A model generated the notes under the pieces. The model was not told the DNA's origin, ran no database searches, and saw only the letters and a list, made by a program, of their open reading frames with translations. 64,000 bases of DNA from Thamnaconus septentrionalis (Eukaryota; Chordata; Actinopteri; Tetraodontiformes; Monacanthidae): contig CM020506.1 of assembly GCA_009823395.1 (NCBI GenBank), positions 22,660,001 through 22,724,000 of the forward strand. The letters are read 5' to 3'. Below, piece after piece: positions 45,681-57,860 of the stretch. Position 1 is the stretch's first letter. Each line of letters begins with the position of its first letter. A program made the translations under genes and the position numbers.

Positions 45681-47518
45681 CTGTGAGAGAACAGAGAATG
45701 AAAGAGGGAGAAATTTAAGAATGGGTCATTAAAAGAAAACATGACAATGGATGTAAAGTAGTACAGAAGGTGACTTTTCAAAGGACTTGCGACCTCTGCA
45801 ATAATGAAGACCCTAGTGATGTATGCAGTAGTTTATTTTTAAGACCGCTTTCATCGGGCAAATTGTTGGCAAAATTGTTTCCACAAAACATTGCATGCAG
45901 GTGGTGCAACTCTAAAAGGCCGTCATCATCTTCAGCTCCATAACAAAGAAACTGAAAAGAACACGGTGCAATTTGGAGCAGCTCTTTCAGAACAAGGCAC
46001 ATACACAGTGGTAATAGACGCCGATGGCTGATCACGCCAGGCCATTAAGTCGTGCAAGCTAACAAGTATTGAAGAAGATTGTTGCAAACAGAATAACCAC
46101 TCGCTGCAAACACTCATCATATTCCCCTCCAGTAGACCCACAATAAAGGAACTGATTGTTTTTATAGCATTAACACTGCAACGCAGTCAATAAAGCAAAA
46201 TAAGCAAGTGTTTTTTTTTCTTTAAAAACATCTGAAATGAATCTGTTTCTTGAAAATCAAACCTGGCCTCACCCCCACATATTGGAATCAGTTGATATAG
46301 TTTTCAAATGTAAAAATGTTAGTTAAAAAATTTATTGTATTTTGATGCCATATTTTACCCATCAACACACTATGCATTTTAATAATTTTTGATTTGAGAA
46401 TCATTTGAATTGAGAATGGATTTTTAATTGAATAGTGACCTCAAGAATCGGAATTGAATCGAGAGACCCAAACATTCACATCCCTAGTTGAAAGTAAGAC
46501 AGTAAATACACACACATTTCCTTTGACAGCCGTCGTTTTCAAAAACTACGTATGACACCTTCTCAAAAATCGCTGTGGATTATCAGAAACAGTCAATAAA
46601 TGCAAATTTGATTAACTAACAAATACAATTGGTGGATTGCAGCAGGAAAAATATTTAAATTCACCTCTTTGCCTGATATGCCCAGCATGCTTATTAAGCA
46701 AGGCAATGGGCAGTGAGATGGTAACGTACACATGTAAAAATATGTAGTTCATTCTTACCCAGTGGCTTTCTATTCTTAGTCTTCATGTGGACTTCCTCGG
46801 CATCATCTAGAACCAGGTTCATGTACTCATCAAATCCCTAAGACGGAAGAACGCAATGTAACTCAAAAAGAAACTTTCATAACTTGTGCTTTTATGCGTT
46901 ACTTGTTTTCCAATAGGCTTACCAAAACTACCAATATATTGTAATACAGGTTAGATAAAAATTACATTTCACAAGCTTCACTCCAGCCTTCCAAGATTTT
47001 CACCCTTCTATATTGCAAGTAAGGGGCAGACCTGTAAGAACAGGATCATTCACAAAACACCCACTTTCCAAAACATGTACTGGCCCAATGTTAGCAATTT
47101 AGATAGAGGTAGAAATGCAAGGCAAATGTATTTGTGTGTCAATTCCAGCCATTAACTTGTTCTGTTATTCAAAGGACACCGACTGTTGAAGTAGCCACAA
47201 GGAAAACAAACAGAAAATCCCCCTGTTTGAAGCCCTGGGGAGGACGGCCAGTGAGACTTGAGAATAGGGAAGGTTTATTGCGTTTCTCATTAACTTTAGT
47301 GGCAGTATTTCAAATGCAAGTTGTTCATAAGTAGGGCCAGGGATTTCCAATTGAAACAAGTTATGACTTACAATGATGCAGCCTTCTATCCGCATGTTCA
47401 CTTGTTCGTACAGCCAGACCTGGATTCGTGACCGCTGAAGGAAAGGAAAATATCATCATTATCATAACTTCATTGGTCTAACAGTTCAGTTTTTCCTTTT
47501 AAATGTAAAAGACAGAAA

Positions 47519-47566
<48 letters not shown>

Positions 47567-48222
47567 GATCTGAGCATACTTACATTTTGCAAATACCTGA
47601 AAATCAGGTTCTGATAAATAAGGTCAAGGTAATACATATTTATGAATGATTTCACTGAATCCATTTAGGCATAACCAGCTTACTGGGTAAGAGTAGATTG
47701 ATATATTACGACGGCTGGAAATATGCGGTAGCAAAAAATAAAAAAAAATAAAGAAAAAATAAGCTAGAAACTGTTGAAAAGACGTCACCTACTCCTCGTG
47801 AAGTTCAATGTATACTTCTTGTTATGATATAACTTCACTGCCTCAATTTAACGACTATTTCTTTTTGTTATTGATTAAGAACAAACCGTAATGATTCGGA
47901 CAGCGTTGCACGCCAACCGCCACCGCGCGACGGAGCCCCGAGAAATGATACATTTTCCTTAATATTTGCACGCGTTTTTAATTATTGCACAACGCTGAGT
48001 TTCGATGAGTAAACATAATACAAACATGTTCTCTTCGGGCCCATTTCTTATCACATGCGGGAAAACTGGCGACTAGCCGTTAGCTTAAACATGAAGACAA
48101 GATTAGCTGCTAACTTGCCGTAGCATTTAATTCAACCGCGTCTTTTGCACATTGCAGTAAAAGGATACAATCGGCTGCACCATAACCTTCTGGACCTTCT
48201 GTCCTTGTCCTCTGTATGCCAT
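45625..48222 (-). CDS. snrpe: Small nuclear ribonucleoprotein E (Sm core protein SmE)
   Basis: SmE is one of seven Sm proteins forming the ring on U1, U2, U4 and U5 snRNAs, assembled by the SMN complex in the cytoplasm and working in nuclear splicing. Exons in transcript order are 48222-48169, 47610-47584, 47434-47372, 46837-46759 and 45680-45625, all with GT-AG junctions. Together they give 92 residues, the human length. It starts '[20 protein letters not shown]'. The Sm1 motif '[20 protein letters not shown]' with '[11 protein letters not shown]' is followed by the Sm2 motif '[17 protein letters not shown]'. One exon is only 27 nt. The 5' end lies in a CpG-containing region near 48.3 kb. 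No disabling change was seen. Confidence 0.97.
46759..46837 (-). CDS. snrpe: snrpe exon 4
   Basis: Acceptor 'gtcttag', donor 'gtaaga'. It encodes '[20 protein letters not shown]' and 'KNRKPL', the end of Sm1 and the linker. Confidence 0.95.
47372..47434 (-). CDS. snrpe: snrpe exon 3
   Basis: Acceptor 'tccttcag', donor 'gtaagt'. 21 codons encode '[19 protein letters not shown]' plus 'II'. Confidence 0.95.
47519..47562. repeat. GA microsatellite in snrpe intron 2
   Basis: About 20 GA units about 20 bp from the 27-nt exon, on its downstream (transcript 3') side. Confidence 0.9.
47584..47610 (-). CDS. snrpe: snrpe exon 2 (27-nt microexon)
   Basis: Acceptor 'tttatcag', donor 'gtaagt'. The nine codons encode 'NLIFRYLQN', which fits exactly between exons 1 and 3. 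Confidence 0.95.
48169..48222 (-). CDS. snrpe: snrpe exon 1
   Basis: Start ATG at 48222-48220, encoding '[18 protein letters not shown]', then donor 'gtatcc'. The start is fixed by identity to the conserved SmE N-terminus. Confidence 0.95.
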
Positions 48223-48359
48223 GACTCCGACAAAATACCTGGGACAGTTATAAGTTTTTTGTTTTAATTTATTTTCTAAACTTTAACCAAAGTGCACTCC
48301 AACGAAACGCTCACGTTGAAAGGAGGACGCTTCAATGGCGAGACTTCTTCCGGTGAGGC

Positions 48360-48661
48360 GCCACTTTCTTCGGTGACCTATTCGTTGTAACAACTAACCG
48401 ACCAGCGCCGCCCGTGTTAGGAGGTCATTACTGCATTATTAAAAGGCAGATTTGCAATACAACCAACCAGTCATTCATTTTCTATCACCCGTCGCTTGAA
48501 AAAAAGAAGACATTACAAAGTTCGGCTTTCAAAATCAGCTTTCAACCTTCATTATTGTGAATACCTTCAACCCCCCCCAAAAAAAAAAAACAAAAAAAAA
48601 AACTGCTAAGGAGAGGTCGTGCTCAGCTGACAACACAAGGGCAGGACATACAGTATATGCT

Positions 48662-48702
<41 letters not shown>

Positions 48703-50110
48703 ACATAAACTAACCACACAGTAATAATAAAATCAATCTCATCGTAACTATTCACCTGTAGGAGGTGCTGTGTCACATGAAATGTTCCCACAGACAAGCC
48801 AGGGCTGAGGTGAATTTCTTCACTCTTGCGGAGACAGCAGTGTCTCTGGGGAAGACAAGCGAGCATCATTTAGTCACTCACTAACTGGCAACCTTCTCTT
48901 ACAGATAAGCATCTTATTCTACATGAAATTTACAACAAAAAAAGATCTATGACAAAATCTTTTATCTCCCGGCAACATCAGAGCGAAAAAGGAAGCCGCT
49001 TGTTTTTGTGTCAACAAGTGGAACCTTTCTTTCTGCTGAAACGGCAGACTGATACTAACCATAAATGGCAAAGACGTTCACTTCTGATATTTATAGTGGG
49101 TGTTATATAAAGGCGGATTGGCAATTTCACTGTTGTTCACAATATAGCAGTAATACGATGACTTGAGTCGCAGAGGTCAGCCTTGGGTCTGCAGTTAACA
49201 ATAGTATTAATAACATAGAACACAGAGGGAACGTGTGACGTGCGAATTAACAGCCGAGGACAGACAGGAGTTCGCAAGTGGGAGGAAAGAAAAGACGCAA
49301 GGAGCCTCCGCGGCGCAGGCCGCGGTGTCAGCTTTCAGGGCAGGGAGCCCTCTGCCGCATCTTAAAAGGCCGGGACTTCAGTCTGCTGTGCGTGTGTGGC
49401 TCACTGGGCATCGCTGTCGAGTGCCACATGCTTGTCTTTGTGCTATGCGATGAAGGAATTGGGCTGCTGACTCCCGGTGACAAACGGCCTGCTCACATTC
49501 TCGAGGAAGACTAAGAGAAAGACTTGGAGATGCGGCAGTCACTGGCTGCAACGCGGGCCGAGGAGTCACAACAACGGTGGTAACACTAGCGCAGGCATGG
49601 GCAAACTACTATTAATAGTCAGTCAGTCATAAAATAGCTTTATTTCTTCCATGTTTTCAGTTCTTTAGGAGTCATTTCAATAAAGAGCTAAATACCACGA
49701 GGCTTCAAAGACACATATTTTGTTGTAAGTTTGCTTTGGTTCATTTTCAATTGACATTAAAGCACACTTTACACGCTACATACCCCATGATATATTTTTT
49801 TCCTCCTGTGAGGTGGGTCACCAAAACACTCCATCCGTCTGCTCCTGCTCCAGGCCGTCTGTCACATTTTAGAACCCGCTGAGGCCCACCAGTCAAACAG
49901 TTGGCCCACCCCTGCGCTAGCGGTAACATGCTCCCATTTGATGCCTCAATCCTGCAGTGTTGAGCAAAGTCGGATAGCATCCTAGCATCTCCTGAAAACT
50001 GTTCCTCAAGTAGAAACCCCAGTCAATGGCATTTAAGGTGGTTCTGTCCCCCTCTGATTCTTTCCTTGTTCTTCTAAAAAAAAAAAAAAAACCATCCAAC
50101 CTAATTCTTC
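48360..50110. other. Gene-free stretch upstream of snrpe
   Basis: Contains poly-A runs near 48578-48602, a GT tract (48666-48698), a more GC-rich segment at 49235-49570 with short overlapping frames I cannot assign, and the hAT-like element at 49592-49914. Confidence 0.45.
49592..49914. mobile_element. hAT-like non-autonomous transposon
   Basis: Ends 'caggcatgggcaaact' and 'agttggcccacccctg' are imperfect inverted repeats. The flanking 8-mers 'cactagcg' (49584-49591) and 'cgctagcg' (49915-49922) match at 7 of 8 positions, fitting an aged hAT target duplication. The ends resemble the element in wnt4 intron 2. Confidence 0.7.
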
Positions 50111-50129
50111 CCTCTGCCCATTACTGACT

Positions 50130-50160
50130 AATAATTAGCGATGCACTCATTCCATTTCTT

Positions 50161-50195
<35 letters not shown>

Positions 50196-50380
50196 GGAGT
50201 AGAGTAGAAGTACTTGCATTTCAGTACTCACCAATAGCAATACTGAATCCCTAAAAAGACCATTCCAAATTATAGAATGACTTTGTTCTGTTTTTTGAAA
50301 AACATTCCTCAGCATGCTTTTCAAGTAGAAGTTTCACTGCAGTACAAACACAAATTTAACAAGAAATTTACATATACAAC
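50130..50380 (-). mobile_element. hAT-like repeat E, copy 1 (reverse orientation)
   Basis: The reverse complement contains 'tttgtactgcagtgaaactt', 'catgctgaggaatg', 'acagaacaaagt' and 'gcaagtacttctactctact', which line up in order with about 54560-54910. It includes a long poly-T run near 50165-50191. Confidence 0.55.
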
Positions 50381-50384
50381 AACA

Positions 50385-50386
50385 AT

Positions 50387-50417
<31 letters not shown>

Positions 50418-50470
50418 CACATATATATATGCTTATTATATATACATATATATGTATATATAATAAGCAT
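50385..50470. repeat. CA and TATA-type simple repeats
   Basis: CA units (about 50388-50406) followed by 'atatatatac'-like text that forms an imperfect palindrome around 50425-50470 ('gcttattatata' and 'tatataataagc'). Confidence 0.8.
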
Positions 50471-50486
50471 ATAATACTACCCTGAC

Positions 50487-50765
50487 TACCTCTAGTAGTC
50501 TCTCCCTCTCTCTCTCTTTCTCCTCATTTTTTTGTATTTCCTTTTTCACCCCAACCAGTCCAAGCAGGTGAGCGCCCTCTGGAGTCCAGATCTGCTCCAG
50601 GTTTCTTCCTACAGTGGAGTTTTTCCTGGCTGCTGTCACACTTTGCTTTCTCTGGAGGGTTTCCGTTGGTTTTCTCTCTTTGATTGTACATAGACACATC
50701 AAGATGCCTTTGGTTGTGATTTAGCACTTTTCAATATCAAAGTTGACTGATTGAATCAAAATCAA
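50487..50765 (+). mobile_element. L2-like LINE 3' tail, copy 1
   Basis: 'ctctggagtccagatctgct', 'ccaggtttcttcctac', 'gtggagtttttcctggctgc' and 'gtgatttagcacttttcaat' ending in 'gactgattgaatc' form a typical fish L2/CR1-clade 3' end. No coding sequence remains. Confidence 0.65.
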
Positions 50766-50769
50766 AATT

Positions 50770-53700
50770 GCAAATATGAGAAAGAAGGGAAAAAAAAAAA
50801 ACCTTAAGGAGTGAAATAAGTGACTCCTGCTCCGTGACTGAGACGTCGTTCTGCATGTAACTGCTGCTGAACACAGCAGACAACAATGTGAGTGTCCACT
50901 GGGATTTCCTATAAATAGGGCACACACACACCCAAACAGGATACCCTGCCACCACGCTGCCCGTGTTTTCTATCTCTTCTCCTTTCCTTGCCTGTCTTTG
51001 CCCACCTTCTTTTTCCCCTCATCTGACCCAGCCAAGGGGAATTGCCCCGGTTAGATCAACCTCCCCTCGACATCACTTCCTGTTCCTGTTGGTTGTGATT
51101 GTTTTAAGAGGAAGGGAAGGCAGACGGGATGGGGAAAGAGGGGGTGGAGGTGGCGATCAGGGGAGCTGCTGCTGCTGCTGCTGGTGTTTCTTTGTTTAAC
51201 TGGCAGCCTCACCTGCCCCTCCCCCTGACAGGCATGACCCCCACAGGCTCTAGTCGAGGCAGCCAGACAACCTGCTGGCTGTCTGTTTCCTGCCTCACTG
51301 ACTGACAGGATATTCGTAGCGTGCAGAGAATAGAGTTCAGGTTGGACTTCCAGTCCAAGTTGATATGGAATTTATTTTTTTAATCAGACAATATCTGTTC
51401 AGGTTTAAGGGTGTAGCCTATTGTTCAAGATTCAGTGGGGGTGAACAAATATTTCTGTTTTTCCAGATTTTGCTCCGAAGAAGGATGCATGCTTGTACAA
51501 CTGCCACAGTGTCTGAGGTTGATGTTTGCATGAATGGAAATTTGACAAAATCTTTTTTTTTTTTGCGTAGATTTTAAAATTCAACCATTTGTCAAGGGGA
51601 GAATAGCACCCCCTTTGTTTTCTCAACTTGGCCCCAGAAAAAAATGTGTCGCTCTGGTCGCCTGCCCAGCACCTTCTAACGAGAACCCGTTGGTCTAGTC
51701 CATTGTTCCGTCATTCACTCTTCCAGGGATGTAAGAAATGGTGGTGCTGAGGGACCAATGATGTACCAATCAATGTACACTGCAGCACAAGAAAAATAAA
51801 GTTTCATGCTATAGTGCACCCTTAAAACAGCAGTTTTTTTTTTTTTTTTTTTAACATTTCAAGGGACACGAAATACCCAACTTATATGTAATTATACAAT
51901 TTGTCACACAAATTGCACATTGATTCCTGGTAATAGGTACATTTGCTTTTTACCTGCAGTTGCATAAATTATTGAAACAAGGCACTTCAATCGATTAAGC
52001 CACACAAAGTAACTATATCAGGACAGCCAGTCCTGAAAACAACATGAGAAAAAAAAAGGTCATGGTTAGAAAATGTAGGCCTCAAAACACAGAATACAAC
52101 ATAAGTAGTTCAGCACTTTTGCTGTGGAAAATGGCAAATGAGTTGTACTTGTTCCCTCATCTTTTTGGACATCAAATCATATTTGAGTTGCTTGCTTTGC
52201 TAAAATTGTCTTGAAAATGTCAATCGAATATGTTGATCGCATACTGTTGATTTATCAATTGATCGGCACTGTTTATTGCAACTTCAAAAAAAAATGAGGA
52301 TGCAAAACAATGGTTCATAGAACACTGATCACTTACTATTAACGTCCACTCCTTTTTTTTTGTGAGAAAAACAAACGCCTTTATTTCAGAGATATTGAAT
52401 GATGGAATAAAATACAGTAGCTCCAGCTCTCATAAGAAAACAACATTGTTAACCTTAGTCACATATCTGCAGTGAATGCTTCAACAGCCATATTCGTACA
52501 AGACTACAATAGAAAGAAAATAAGGTTGACAACTTCACAGCGAGTGGTTGTGTGTCCAGGGAGATGGCAGGTTGCTTTAACCATGACGTGAACTCGGTTC
52601 TGACTCATGTTCTTATTTCTTCCGATTGTGATGCTGCCAGAGTTTTGTGACACTGTTTTTCTCTCCCCCAATCGTTTTACACACATTCCCCTATCAGACA
52701 AGCATGACCATTGACACGTTTATTGCCGTCACTCTAAGGCCACAATCAGTTTGTTTCAATATGTGATGGCCTTTTATTCTTACCATTCAGGGGACAGACA
52801 AAAAAACAATTGTGCAAAAATGTGCCAAAAACAAAAATGAGATCATATGTTTACCTTTGACCTGACTAGACGACTTCAATGCTCATGCATATATGTAATG
52901 TCAGTCATTTCAAGGACCGGCCTCAGCAGTGGCCTGTATATTTGATTTTGAAACTGATATTTATGTCAGGATAAATTACAAAGATCATTTATTCTATACA
53001 TTGGGATGTACTAATATTAGGGGGAAAAAGTTCCCTTTTACATGTCAAAAAAAAGAAATTACAAGTTAACTTTGAAAACCACCTGACTAACATGCACTGC
53101 AGGCTCCAAGTGTGTACAAAGTAGAGCAGGTTGATTTGCAGTCACACACAGAGCCTTGAGAACTGCCGTCGTCAGTCACTGCTTTAATTTTTTGCATTTT
53201 CCAGTACATGCAGCAAAACCAGGTTATGGTTTGTGGTCTTTCACCTCACAGCGTACATATACAGTCATATGTCTGATGTTTCCTATCTTTACGCTCATGA
53301 AGCCTCCACGTAATGAAACTGAAAAGCGAAATTAAATATTTATAAGTTAATAAGTAAATTTTAAGTTATTGCTTTTGATTAAAGATGTGAAATCATAAAA
53401 GGAGGTAACTAAATTCATCCATCGGATTATTATTATTGTTATTATTATTATTATTATTATTGTTATTATCATCATTATTATTTGTTGGGTTCGTGCAAAT
53501 CCTGTCCTTTTTTAAAATGAAATGGATGAAATTCTTAAATGTGAAGAGAGATGTGGGCTCCTTTGTGTCCTGCAAGATGGATGAAAGTTGTCATGTCACG
53601 CAATTCTCTATGTAAATATAAGAAACATGACCTCCTGCGTCAGGCCTGCGTGCTATGCTGCCTGCACTTGGTCTCAGTAATGTTAAGAGTAGTTATGGAA

Positions 53701-54540
53701 ATTCTTGCCCTGCTGTTGTCGGAGGGAAAATCCACATAATGTGACACTAGCATCTCCGATAACAGGATTATTAAACGTACCAGTGTGAGATGCTGAGTGT
53801 GCATTTTCATAGCATGCAAATCTTTGTCTTCTATCCGAGTTGCATTGGGGATTACCGGATTGTCCACAGAAGCGCTGTTGCCTTAGCACCAGATAGAGAG
53901 GTGGGGAAAAAAAAAAAAACATTTTCCAAACTTGTTCACACATTCTCTATTAAACAATTCATTCAATACCCACTGGTTCAGACCTGTTCATGCAGTTCTT
54001 ATCTTGTTTTAACAGCCTGGTCGAGATGCACAATGCATTTATTTTCCCTCCAATTAACACGGTGAATAATACGCAGGGCCGATAAGGGCTTTTTGTTTCA
54101 AACAGTGTTTGTGAAACCGAGGAAATGTGGAGGTATTTTTCATTGTGAAGCTGTTTGGCAGTAACACTGGGGATCTGATGAACACGCTGGCCAAAGCTGC
54201 TCCAGAAGTGGCAGGGGTCAGTGAGCAGAGTCACCGAGTGGGGTTGGCAAGCGAAGAGCTTGAGGGAAATATTTAGTGACATTTTGGACCTCCAGACAGC
54301 TTTCAGATGCAATTTAAATATAGTGATGTAATATTCAAAATCAAAGAGAGAGCAGAAAGGAGTGAAAAAAATCAACAGGTGTTTGACAAAAAAGAAAAAA
54401 ATCCAAAGAAGCGATCAAGCCCAATTTTTGTTTTCACATTTCAAAACTTTCTAACTCTTTTACACGTGCACATTGATATGGATGCACAGTAACAAATATA
54501 TTCCTCCTAATTGAATAGTTGACTAATTTGCATTTGCAAT
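50770..54540. other. Gene-free AT-rich stretch
   Basis: I see no exon with recognisable similarity on either strand. Contents are simple repeats (a TTA array at about 53428-53480, several homopolymers) and ordinary intergenic sequence. Confidence 0.45.
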
Positions 54541-54559
54541 TCATTATCTTCAACTAGTG

Positions 54560-54910
54560 TTTTTACTAGGGATGCACCAATACCAATAGCAGTATTGGGT
54601 ATCGGTACCCATACTGGGGTTGAGTACTCTACTCGTACTCGTATTGCCGATACCACGACACCGATACCAGTTGTATATGTCAGTATATGACAGTTTTCTT
54701 AAATGTGTGTTTGTACTGCAGTGACACTTGTTCTAGAAAAACATGCTGAGGAAAACTGTTCAAATAACAGAACAGAACTGTTGAAAATTTTGAAAAATTG
54801 AAGTAATTCTATAATGTGTAATCACCTTATCAAGTACTCTGTATTGGTATCAGTTAGTGCTGAACTGCAAGTACTCGTTCCGTCAAACTCTACTCTACTC
54901 ATTCTGTCAA
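54560..54910 (+). mobile_element. hAT-like repeat E, copy 2
   Basis: Begins 'agggatgcaccaataccaat', a start shared by many fish hAT-derived MITEs, and continues 'gggtatcggtacccatactg', 'tttgtactgcagtgacactt' and 'agtactcgttccgtc'. It has the same family order as 50130-50380. Confidence 0.6.
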
Positions 54911-55839
54911 AAAGTAGGATGCACAGATTCTACTTTTTGACAGATTGCAGCAATCTAGTGTTAGTGTAATCTTAGTGTTGAAGCAGGCAGCAACAGCTTC
55001 AAGTTTCCTTTTGCTGCTGTTTATTTATAATTTCACTTGCCGGGTTATAATCAGAAATATTTAACGTTGGTTGTGAATTATGGATTCTTATTGGTCAGTA
55101 ATAAGTTGTGCCCACAAGGTTGTGCCAAAAGTAGGTTGCACAGCGCACAGTGTTACACTGAATGAGTTAAAAATGTAATATAATTGACATATACAGAATT
55201 ATTACAGCATTGTGTTTCATTGCAGTTTTGCAAATTTGCTAAACTGGACATGTATTTCTGAGATGTTTAAAGTTAGCGGTTAAGATAATCTCCTAAGCTA
55301 ACATATGCTATCTCCTATATACAGCCGCACCCAAAAAAAAAAAGACTGTAAAGACTGAACAATTGGTTTTCATGTCTGACCAGGCACAGCACAGTGCACA
55401 CATCGGAGTTACAGCAGTTTCACATGCAATGCACCAAGGACGAACCACAATGCACCACTGTTCTTTCTCGTCAGAGATAAAAACAGGGGCAAAGTGAAAG
55501 CACCTTTTCCACTGACCAAAGCCAACAGTGCCAATCTTTGTTCTCATTTTAAGGGCAAAAAAAAAAAAAAAAAAAAATCCATCCAATTCTGGTCAAGCAT
55601 TGCGTTGCTTGTCTCTTTCACAGGGGCTGCACTGTCACATGAGCTTTTAAAGGCAGCTTGTAGCATTGGCTTTCAGCTTTTGCTCCACTAAAAGGCATCT
55701 GACAGGTAACGGAACACTAAGAATGAAAGCAAACTTCTCTCTTCGGGAGTTTGGTATGATGGATTAGCAGGATTTTCAGCAACTCTGGACGTCAATGCAT
55801 GTTCTTGTTTGGTAAGTGGATCGCAAGTGCAGCATCACA

Positions 55840-56880
55840 TTTTCAGCAATACCAGTAAAACTGAGGTTATTCTTGTGGGCCCAAGGGAGCTTGGTCAAAT
55901 TAGTTTAAACCGGACTACTTATGCCTCCAATAATGGTCGAAGAAACCTTGGAGTCAGGACCTGACATTCAACTCCCACATTCAGAACGTAGCAATCCTCC
56001 TAATAATTTACAAAGCTCTTCATTCTCAGGCTCCTTCCTACATTGGATAACTTATTGAACTTTATCATTTTCCGAGAGACCTTCACTCTGAGGATGCAGG
56101 ACTTTTGGTAGCTTGTGAAGTCTCTAAAATTAGATCAGGAGGTAGGAGTTTTAGCTTTTTGCCTCCTCTACTTTGGAACCATCTCCCAGCCTCGTTTCGG
56201 GGGGCAGACATGGTCAGTTTACTGAAGAGTAGACTGAAGACTTTCCTCTTTCATATGGCTTGCTGTTAGAATCAAGTCACTATCAGTTAAGCTGCTACAG
56301 TCCTAGACTGGTGAGGGAGTTCTTTGTCGCTCTGTGCAGGTGGAGCTTCTATCACTTTTTCCTTTCTACCTGAACGACCAATTATATGCACGATACTGCC
56401 GCAGTCTCTGTGTGTCATTGGCAGGTGATGACCGCGACATCAGGACCCGGAGAATGCAGTCCTGGGAGCCTCGGGCCATCACTTCATCTTCACCACCAAG
56501 ATCAGGACCCTGGCCATGATTTAATGACGGATCTTGTGCCATCATGAACTCTTGGCCTCCCAAACACGGACAAACACATTCAACATGGACAGCAGCTAAA
56601 CCACCCCGCTACTTAACATTTAAGCCTATTTAGATTTTATAATAATTTGGTGTATACATACACCACAACAACATCTATTTATATACAACTGGTCACAAGC
56701 TGAGGACGGCCCTCTGGAGTCTGGATCTGCTCTAGGTTTCTTCCCACAGGGAAGTTTTTCCTGGCTACCGTCACACCATGCTGTGGGGCCCAGGTGGTTT
56801 TCCCTAGATTGTACAAAGCACTTTGAGACGCACTTTCGGTCGTGATTTAGCGCTTTACAAATAAAAGTTGATGGATTGAG
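55840..56880 (+). mobile_element. L2-like LINE: end of reverse transcriptase plus 3' tail
   Basis: Plus-strand fragments read 'NLGVR' before a 'TFNSHIQNV'-like stretch, 'LLIIYKALHSQAPSYI', 'RSGGRSFSFLPPLLWNHLP' and 'SLLKSRLKTFLFHMAC'. This is the standard end of fish L2-type polymerases. The 3' UTR follows: 'ctctggagtctggatctgct', 'gaagtttttcctggctaccg' and 'gtgatttagcgctttacaaa' ending in 'gattgagttga'. It is internally deleted and stop-ridden. Confidence 0.8.
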
Positions 56881-56899
56881 TTGATTACATTTGTATTCA

Positions 56900-57817
56900 A
56901 TGTATTGAACATGTATTATATGGGCTGCTGGGTTGGTGGGTTGCTTCTTGTGAATCAAACAATCACCTCAAACATCCGACCAACATCTTAACCAAAGTTG
57001 ACCCATCACGAAAGAGCACAGGTAGTTGCAAGCAAATGAATCAAAATAATGTATCTTACCATACAACAAAGATAACTGCCAATGTTCATATAAAACAGTT
57101 TCCGCAAAAATTATTCAATTCAAACAGTTTTGATCGTAACAATACAAGAAATGTATTTTTATGTAAAATATTGTTCTGTTTTTTGTTTTTTAGAGTTCAT
57201 GAAATAAGTGTGACTGAAGGAGAACTTTATCTTGGCTCAACTACAGAACTTTTACACATCTTCATCTCGTACAAAAAAGAAAGGGTGCCATTTTGGATTA
57301 TGTGCCACAAAGATGTAATTCTATCCACCACTTAACAAAATTCCAAATAAAAAGGAACAGTGAAGAGGCTGAAGACAACAGGGCTGTTGTGCAGTACATT
57401 CAAGGTGAACACAGATGTAATCCTACAGATAAGTTATGATCTTCCTGAGTGCAAATTGTCCACAGATGCGTCCACAATTTTGCTACCAGAGAACTTTTCG
57501 CAACAGCTTTTCTCTCCAACTACACAATAATTACATAGGAGGGCAGCGGCACAATGGGAATGTTGACGTTACAGCCCGGTGCTAAATAATCATTTTTAAA
57601 AGCACAGACAACATCAAAAACTGGGCTACATTAAAACAATGACAACAACAAATTCTTGGGATTGGATAAAATTTGTAGTTGCATTTCAATATGAATCATC
57701 TACTTTAGTAATAATGCAACTTGTATTTACCTAACAAACACAATTTTGTGTCTCAAACATTGAATAATTACACAGTAGTAAAAGACTGCTTTTAATACGG
57801 TGTAATTCTCCTTTAAA

Positions 57818-57860
<43 letters not shown>

